A stretch of DNA of 24,874 bases from CALZIK01 sp046756565 (GTDB lineage Bacteria; Acidobacteriota; Thermoanaerobaculia; Multivoradales; JAHEKO01), in NCBI GenBank assembly GCA_046756565.1, contig JBHHWO010000068.1, positions 1 through 24,874 of the forward strand, read 5' to 3'. The notes under the pieces are model-generated. The model saw only the letters and a program-made list of their open reading frames with translations, had not been told where the DNA came from and did not search any database. Below, one piece after another: positions 21,682 through 24,874 of this stretch. Each line of letters starts with the position of its first letter. Position 1 is the first letter of the stretch. The translations under genes were made by a program, and so were the position numbers.

Positions 21682-22098
21682 ATGAAAAGGACAACGCAAA
21701 AAATAGCGCTCGCGGTCGCGCTGATGACGCTACTCGGAAGCGGAATCGGCTGGGCCAAGGGCAAGCAGAACCGGCTGCGCCTGCGTGGAGAGCTGGTAGG
21801 CGCCCCGGCGGCTGGTGACATCAGCGGGAAGGCCGACTTCGAGAATCGGCGCGGACGGCGCAAGTTCTCGGTCGAGATCGAGGGCCTGGGAGCCGGAGAC
21901 AAGTTCGACGTGACGGTAGACGGCGTCAACGTCGGCACGATTGTCGTCAACGCTCTGGGAATCGGGGAACTGGACTACGACGATACAGCCGGTCCTCTGG
22001 ACCAGGATCTGCCGTTTCCCGCGGGCTTCCCGAGCCTGGACGGCGGAGAAGCCGTTGCCGTGGGCGGTACTCTGAGCGGCACCCTGCAGCCAAAGTAG
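21682..22098 (+). CDS. Small secreted protein of unknown function
   Basis: The 138-residue product has a classical signal peptide (MKRTTQKIALAVALMTLLGS, GIGWA, cut before KGK). The mature part is strand-rich (RLRLRGELVGAPAAGDISGK, FSVEIEGLGAGDKFDVTVDG, VNVGTIVVNALGIGELDYDD), then DQDLPFPAGFPSLDGGEAV and a closing strand. The periodic short strands with Gly turns resemble single beta-sandwich or CHRD-like domains, but I cannot assign a family. AAGGAG 6-8 nt before the ATG supports the start. A GC-rich hairpin follows the stop, so it is probably monocistronic. It has the look of an abundant periplasmic or secreted protein. Confidence 0.8.
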   Translation: MKRTTQKIALAVALMTLLGSGIGWAKGKQNRLRLRGELVGAPAAGDISGKADFENRRGRRKFSVEIEGLGAGDKFDVTVDGVNVGTIVVNALGIGELDYDDTAGPLDQDLPFPAGFPSLDGGEAVAVGGTLSGTLQPK

Positions 22099-22126
22099 AC
22101 GGCGCACCCACGCTTCGCGTCGGCGG

Positions 22127-22154
22127 GCGGGCCGGACGGATCCGGTCCGCCCGC
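22127..22154 (+). terminator. GC-rich hairpin after the secreted-protein gene
   Basis: GCGGGC-C-GGAC (22127-22137) pairs with GTCCGCCCGC (22145-22154) around GGATCCG, with one bulged C. It lies 29 bp after the stop in a convergent gap. No T-run follows. Confidence 0.45.
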
Positions 22155-22208
22155 TCTGGCTCGCGGCTGAATTGCGGACGACTCCGCGTGAGCGCCCGAC
22201 TGTGGCTC

Positions 22209-22847
22209 TCACCTTCGCCACGCCGTGGCCTCCCAGAGAAAACCGGTGTGCTTGTAGGAGAGGGCAAACCCCTGAGCCTCCAGAAGCCGTTCGATCACTT
22301 CGGTCGGATGGACGAAGGTTCGGAAGTCGCTACCGGTGATCTTGCGGAACAGATTCTCCAGCACTACGCCGAAGCGCGGGAGCCAGTAGTCGCGCGGGTA
22401 GCTGGCGGCCCAGAGGTGGGTGGCTTTTCGAGCTGAGCCGAGGACCAGGGGCTCGAGGTCCGGATAGCAGCAGACTACCCTGTCCAGAGTGACCACGTCG
22501 CTCTCCGGCAACTCGGTCTCGAGCTCGACGAAGTCCCCGCGGACGAAGCGCACGGGCTGCGATTTGCCCTGCCGCTCGGCCTCCTCTCGGGCGGCCTCGT
22601 GGTAGCCGCGGGCCGCTTCGACGTGGACGACGCCCACGGCTTCCTCCGGGAGTAGCTCGAGCTGGATGACGCCGATTCCGGCTCCGACGTCGAGAACGGA
22701 CGGCCGGTCGAGTGCCGTCTCCCGGATGGCCTCGAGTAGCTGCCCTGTGGTCGGGTCCGGCCCCTTCTTCCGGTACCTCGCGAGATCTTGCCGCGCCGCC
22801 TTCTCGCAGAATTGCTGGTCCGCCGTTTGTGGATAGCAGCAGGACAC
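22209..22847 (-). CDS. Class I SAM-dependent methyltransferase
   Basis: The 212-residue product has motif I PSVLDVGAGIGVIQLELL, an acidic strand-2 end in VVHVEAARGYHEAA, VRFVRGDFVEL, and DVVTLDRVVCCYPDLEPLVL in the catalytic-loop position. The N-terminal block CCYPQTADQQFCEKAARQDL, ending in a conserved RYRKKGPDPTT segment, is typical of a family loosely related to Mg-protoporphyrin IX methyltransferase, with no sign of pigment genes here. The substrate is unknown. The start is GTG at 22847, 7 bp after the stop of the small gene upstream, so the two are probably one operon. A Cys-rich start (CC, C at 14) could bind metal. Confidence 0.82.
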   Translation of the reverse strand: MSCCYPQTADQQFCEKAARQDLARYRKKGPDPTTGQLLEAIRETALDRPSVLDVGAGIGVIQLELLPEEAVGVVHVEAARGYHEAAREEAERQGKSQPVRFVRGDFVELETELPESDVVTLDRVVCCYPDLEPLVLGSARKATHLWAASYPRDYWLPRFGVVLENLFRKITGSDFRTFVHPTEVIERLLEAQGFALSYKHTGFLWEATAWRR

Positions 22848-22854
22848 CCGGTGC

Positions 22855-23133
22855 CTACTGTGTCCGGGCCCTGACGTCGCCTACGAAGTGGTACTCACCG
22901 TCGAGTACCTTCGTGTCGCGAGCGGCATCCTCGGCTTCCGGGGCGTTCATGAAGGCGCGCGCCCGTTCCACGTTTTCGATCTCGAACACGAACCAGATGT
23001 CGTTCGGATCCTCGTCGGAGCGCCACACGTGCTCCAGATACAGACCCGCATCCCGCTGCGCCTGGGTGTGCGACGAGAAGACGCTCCACCACGCGTCGAA
23101 GTCGGCGACCCGGTTGCGGCACAGAAGGCGCAT
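22855..23133 (-). CDS. Small ferredoxin-like-fold (ABM/Dabb-type) protein, function unknown
   Basis: This 92-residue protein reads MRLLCRNRVADFDAWWSVFS, then DAGLYLEHVWRSDEDPNDIW, FVFEIENVERARAFM and a C-terminal strand EYHFVG. Strand-helix-strand-strand-helix-strand with a central hydrophobic strand (IWFVFEIE) and a following helix of ARAFM type is the pattern of small alpha+beta-barrel proteins such as antibiotic-biosynthesis monooxygenases or stress-response (Dabb) domains. I do not assign an activity. There is no Shine-Dalgarno sequence; TATACT lies 10 nt upstream of the ATG. The methyltransferase gene follows after 7 bp. It is divergent from the truncated methyltransferase gene. Confidence 0.72.
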   Translation of the reverse strand: MRLLCRNRVADFDAWWSVFSSHTQAQRDAGLYLEHVWRSDEDPNDIWFVFEIENVERARAFMNAPEAEDAARDTKVLDGEYHFVGDVRARTQ

Positions 23134-23143
23134 CGATCGACCC

Positions 23144-23149
23144 AGTATA
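23144..23149 (-). promoter_or_regulatory. TANNNT -10 hexamer before the small ABM-like gene
   Basis: TATACT on the minus strand ends 10 nt before the ATG at 23133. With no Shine-Dalgarno sequence, the transcript would carry only a few leader bases. Confidence 0.35.
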
Positions 23150-23183
23150 CGATTCCGCGTGAGTCGCGCAGAAGGGACAAAAA

Positions 23184-23420
23184 GTGAGCCATTCGAATCC
23201 CATCGAGCCGATTGATCCGTTCTCCGTCGGCGGCGGAATGGACATTTATCTTCTGGATCAGGTCCTTCGCGGCCGCGTCCGGCCCGGCATGCGGGTGTTC
23301 GAAGCCGGCTGTGGGCAGGGCCGGAATCTCGCCTACTTCCTGAGGGCCGGACACCGGGTGAGTGCGGTGGACCCCGCTAGTTCTCGCGTTCGTCCGGATC
23401 GGAGAAGAGCGACTCGGTGA
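23184..23420 (+). pseudogene. 5' fragment of a class I SAM methyltransferase, truncated at the rmuC end
   Basis: From the GTG at 23184 the frame reads MSHSNPIEPIDPFSVGGGMD, IYLLDQVLRGRVRPGMRVFE, AGCGQGRNLAYFLRAGHRVS and AVDP, an unmistakable N-terminus and SAM motif I (AGCGQGRN). After about residue 65 the reading turns into Arg-rich sequence (SSRVRPDRRRATR) and stops, about 100 or more residues short of a complete methyltransferase. The homology ends within a few bases of the rmuC stop codon (23377), and the two frames overlap tail to tail. A deletion probably joined the two genes; a misassembly would look the same. Not expected to be active. Confidence 0.7.
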
Positions 23421-24780
23421 TCGCCGAGTCTTCCTTCGGCGCTCGTTCGGTCGACTGGCGCACGGTGCCTTCGACTGCATTCGGCGCTTCGAGGTCGCGC
23501 CGGGTTTGGAGCGTGACCATCATCTCTTCCAGCCGTCGGCCCATCGGTATCAGGCGCCGGTCGTAGGAGCCCACTGCCCGGTTGTAGGCATTGAGAGCGC
23601 CAGCGAGACCGCGCCCCATGTCGGCCAGGTCACTGCCGAACTTGGCGGCGCGCTCGTAGAGCTCGCGTGCTGCCGCCGCGATCGACTCGGCGTTCTCGAC
23701 CATCGAGCTCTGCTGCCAGTAGATCGCGACCGTACGCAGGAGAGCAACCAGCGTGGTGGGCGTCGCCACTAGCACCTTCTGGCGCAGCGAGTCGACCTGG
23801 AGGTTCGGGTCGCGCTCAAACGCCGCTGCCAGAAATGGATCGCCGGGCAGGAACAGCACGACCATGTCGAGATCTCCGTCCAAGCTCTCGGAGTATCCGC
23901 GCGCGGAGAGTTTCTTGACGTGATCCCGAACCGCCCTGGCGTGGCGGTCGAGCGCGGCTTCCCGCGCTTGCGGTTCAGTGGCCTCCTGAGCCTCGAGATA
24001 GGCGTTGAGCGGCGCCTTGGCGTCGACCGCAATGCGCCGCCCCCCAGGGAGGCGCACGATCATGTCCGGTCGGCCGCCGTCGGACAGGGTCTCCTGCTCG
24101 ACGAAATCGCAGTGTCTGGACATGCCGGCGAGCTCTGCGACGTTCTTGAGTGCCACCTCGCCCCAGCGGCCGCGGACCTCGGACCCGCGCAAGGCCGAGG
24201 CCAGCGAGGTGGTGCGCTCCTGCAGTCCCTCTGTGGCCTGGGCCAGGTGCTTCATCTGCTGGTCGAGCCGTGAGTAGGCCTCGGTGCGGACGCGCTCGAG
24301 CTCGGCGGTGCGCTGCTCGAGCCTCTCGAGCCCTTCGCCGAGCGGCTTGACCAGTGCTTCGATGGATCGCCGGCGCTCGTCCAAGGCCTTCCCGGATTCG
24401 GCCTCCGCGGTCTCGAGCCTTTGCGCTGCCAGCGCCAGGAAGTCGCGGCTGTTGCCCTGAAGGGCACGGTGAGCAAGGGCGCCGAAGGCATTCTCGAATT
24501 CGCTGCGAGCCTCGTCGAAGAGCTTGCCTCGCTCGAGCGCAACCGCGAGCTGCCGGTCGAGATCGCGAATCGTCCGGTGGGCGGTGTCGAGCTCGCCATC
24601 GAGCTCGCGCCGCCGACGGCCCTCGGCCTCGACTGTGGCTTGCGCCACGGCGAGCCGGCCAGTCAGCTTCGGGTGGACCGCGGTCGACCTCTTTCCCAGA
24701 AAGTAGCCGAGCCACACGCCCAAGGCGCCACCGATCACCAGGAGGGCGAGGCCGAGCAGCGGTGGAATTGTCGATGTCAA
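23377..24780 (-). CDS. rmuC: DNA recombination protein RmuC
   Basis: RmuC limits recombination at inverted repeats; the family has a nuclease-like fold. The 467-residue product has an N-terminal membrane helix (LLGLALLVIGGALGVWLGYF), a long coiled coil (about 45-195) and the RmuC core. The core shows RGRWGEVALKNVAELAGM, RPDMIVRLPGGRRIAVDAKA, LDMVVLFLPGDPFLAAAFE and LVATPTTLVALLRTVAIYWQ. The start is TTG at 24780 (TTG ACA TCG), just before the membrane helix, with no Shine-Dalgarno sequence. Its 5' end lies only 15 bp after the tRNA-Ala gene on the same strand, so it is probably on the same transcript. Its last 44 bp overlap the methyltransferase fragment. Confidence 0.95.
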   Translation of the reverse strand: MTSTIPPLLGLALLVIGGALGVWLGYFLGKRSTAVHPKLTGRLAVAQATVEAEGRRRRELDGELDTAHRTIRDLDRQLAVALERGKLFDEARSEFENAFGALAHRALQGNSRDFLALAAQRLETAEAESGKALDERRRSIEALVKPLGEGLERLEQRTAELERVRTEAYSRLDQQMKHLAQATEGLQERTTSLASALRGSEVRGRWGEVALKNVAELAGMSRHCDFVEQETLSDGGRPDMIVRLPGGRRIAVDAKAPLNAYLEAQEATEPQAREAALDRHARAVRDHVKKLSARGYSESLDGDLDMVVLFLPGDPFLAAAFERDPNLQVDSLRQKVLVATPTTLVALLRTVAIYWQQSSMVENAESIAAAARELYERAAKFGSDLADMGRGLAGALNAYNRAVGSYDRRLIPMGRRLEEMMVTLQTRRDLEAPNAVEGTVRQSTERAPKEDSAITESLFSDPDEREN

Positions 24781-24795
24781 CGTGGCTTTTGCGAA

Positions 24796-24871
24796 TGGTG
24801 GAGCAGAAGGGACTTGAACCCTCGACCCCCACGTTGCGAACGTGGTGCTCTCCCAGCTGAGCTACTGCCCC
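24796..24871 (-). tRNA. tRNA-Ala (anticodon CGC)
   Basis: Read on the minus strand, a full cloverleaf is seen. The 7-bp acceptor GGGGCAG pairs with CTGCTCC, including the G3-U70 wobble that marks alanine tRNAs. The D arm is GCTC-AGCTGGGA-GAGC. The anticodon arm is CCACG-TTCGCAA-CGTGG with CGC at 34-36, which reads GCG. The variable loop has 5 nt, and the T arm is GAGGG-TTCAAGT-CCCTT. Discriminator A and an encoded CCA follow (24798-24796). rmuC starts 15 bp downstream. Confidence 0.97.
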
Positions 24872-24874
24872 ACG

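Noticed and set aside
1..24874. CRISPR arrays, insertion sequences, prophage or toxin-antitoxin genes
   Set aside because: No regularly spaced direct repeats, transposase, integrase or phage structural motifs seen in any frame; the only repeats are the three palindromic elements.

Overview
The window is GC-rich, densely packed DNA from a Gram-negative-type bacterium. It encodes a FadL-type outer-membrane barrel, several signal-peptide proteins and an apparently exported PIMT. The gene mix (sigma-54 regulator, partner-switching proteins, MtaB, TldE-like protein, type III PKS cluster, and remains of a secreted protein ending in VWPVKDGQ) is what I would expect of an Acidobacteriota or deltaproteobacterial-like genome. 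That placement is inference; there is no rRNA or other decisive marker. I see no insertion sequence, prophage, CRISPR array or integrase.

Layout. (1) 1-7000: housekeeping genes smpB and uvrA flank a YbjN-like gene (minus strand) and an outer-membrane pair, FadL-type barrel plus SGNH-type exported protein. (2) 7000-8090: an atypical patatin-like protein and the remnant of a secreted protein. (3) 8097-12435: a signalling block. A GAF/AAA+/Fis sigma-54-type activator is followed by a 30-bp palindrome, a near-consensus -24/-12 promoter, a 52-residue single-span membrane protein, an RsbW-type kinase, a STAS anti-anti-sigma protein and a GAF-PP2C (SpoIIE/RsbU-type) phosphatase. This is the most interesting part: a partner-switching cassette apparently under sigma-54 control with a tiny membrane protein as first cistron. 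(4) 12583-20253, all minus strand: mtaB and a TldE-like gene lead into a tightly overlapping lipid/polyketide cluster of methyltransferase, FAD oxidoreductase, type III PKS, ACP, FabB-like ketosynthase and FabZ-like dehydratase. It looks like a pathway making a methylated and oxidised alkyl-phenol or alkyl-pyrone from a dedicated acyl-ACP. (5) 20407-24874: a signal-peptide PIMT, two palindromic repeats, a small secreted protein, a methyltransferase plus small ferredoxin-like-fold gene pair, a methyltransferase cut off at the end of rmuC, rmuC itself, and a tRNA-Ala(CGC) directly upstream of rmuC.

Two patterns cut across the window. An imperfect-palindrome repeat family with a GTAC-N-GTAC core occurs in three intergenic copies (about 12475-12568, 21199-21328 and 21430-21525). 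In addition, several genes lacking a Shine-Dalgarno sequence have a TANNNT hexamer 6-10 nt before the start codon, which suggests leaderless transcription (2498, 4049, 7022, 8097, 20253 and 23133).
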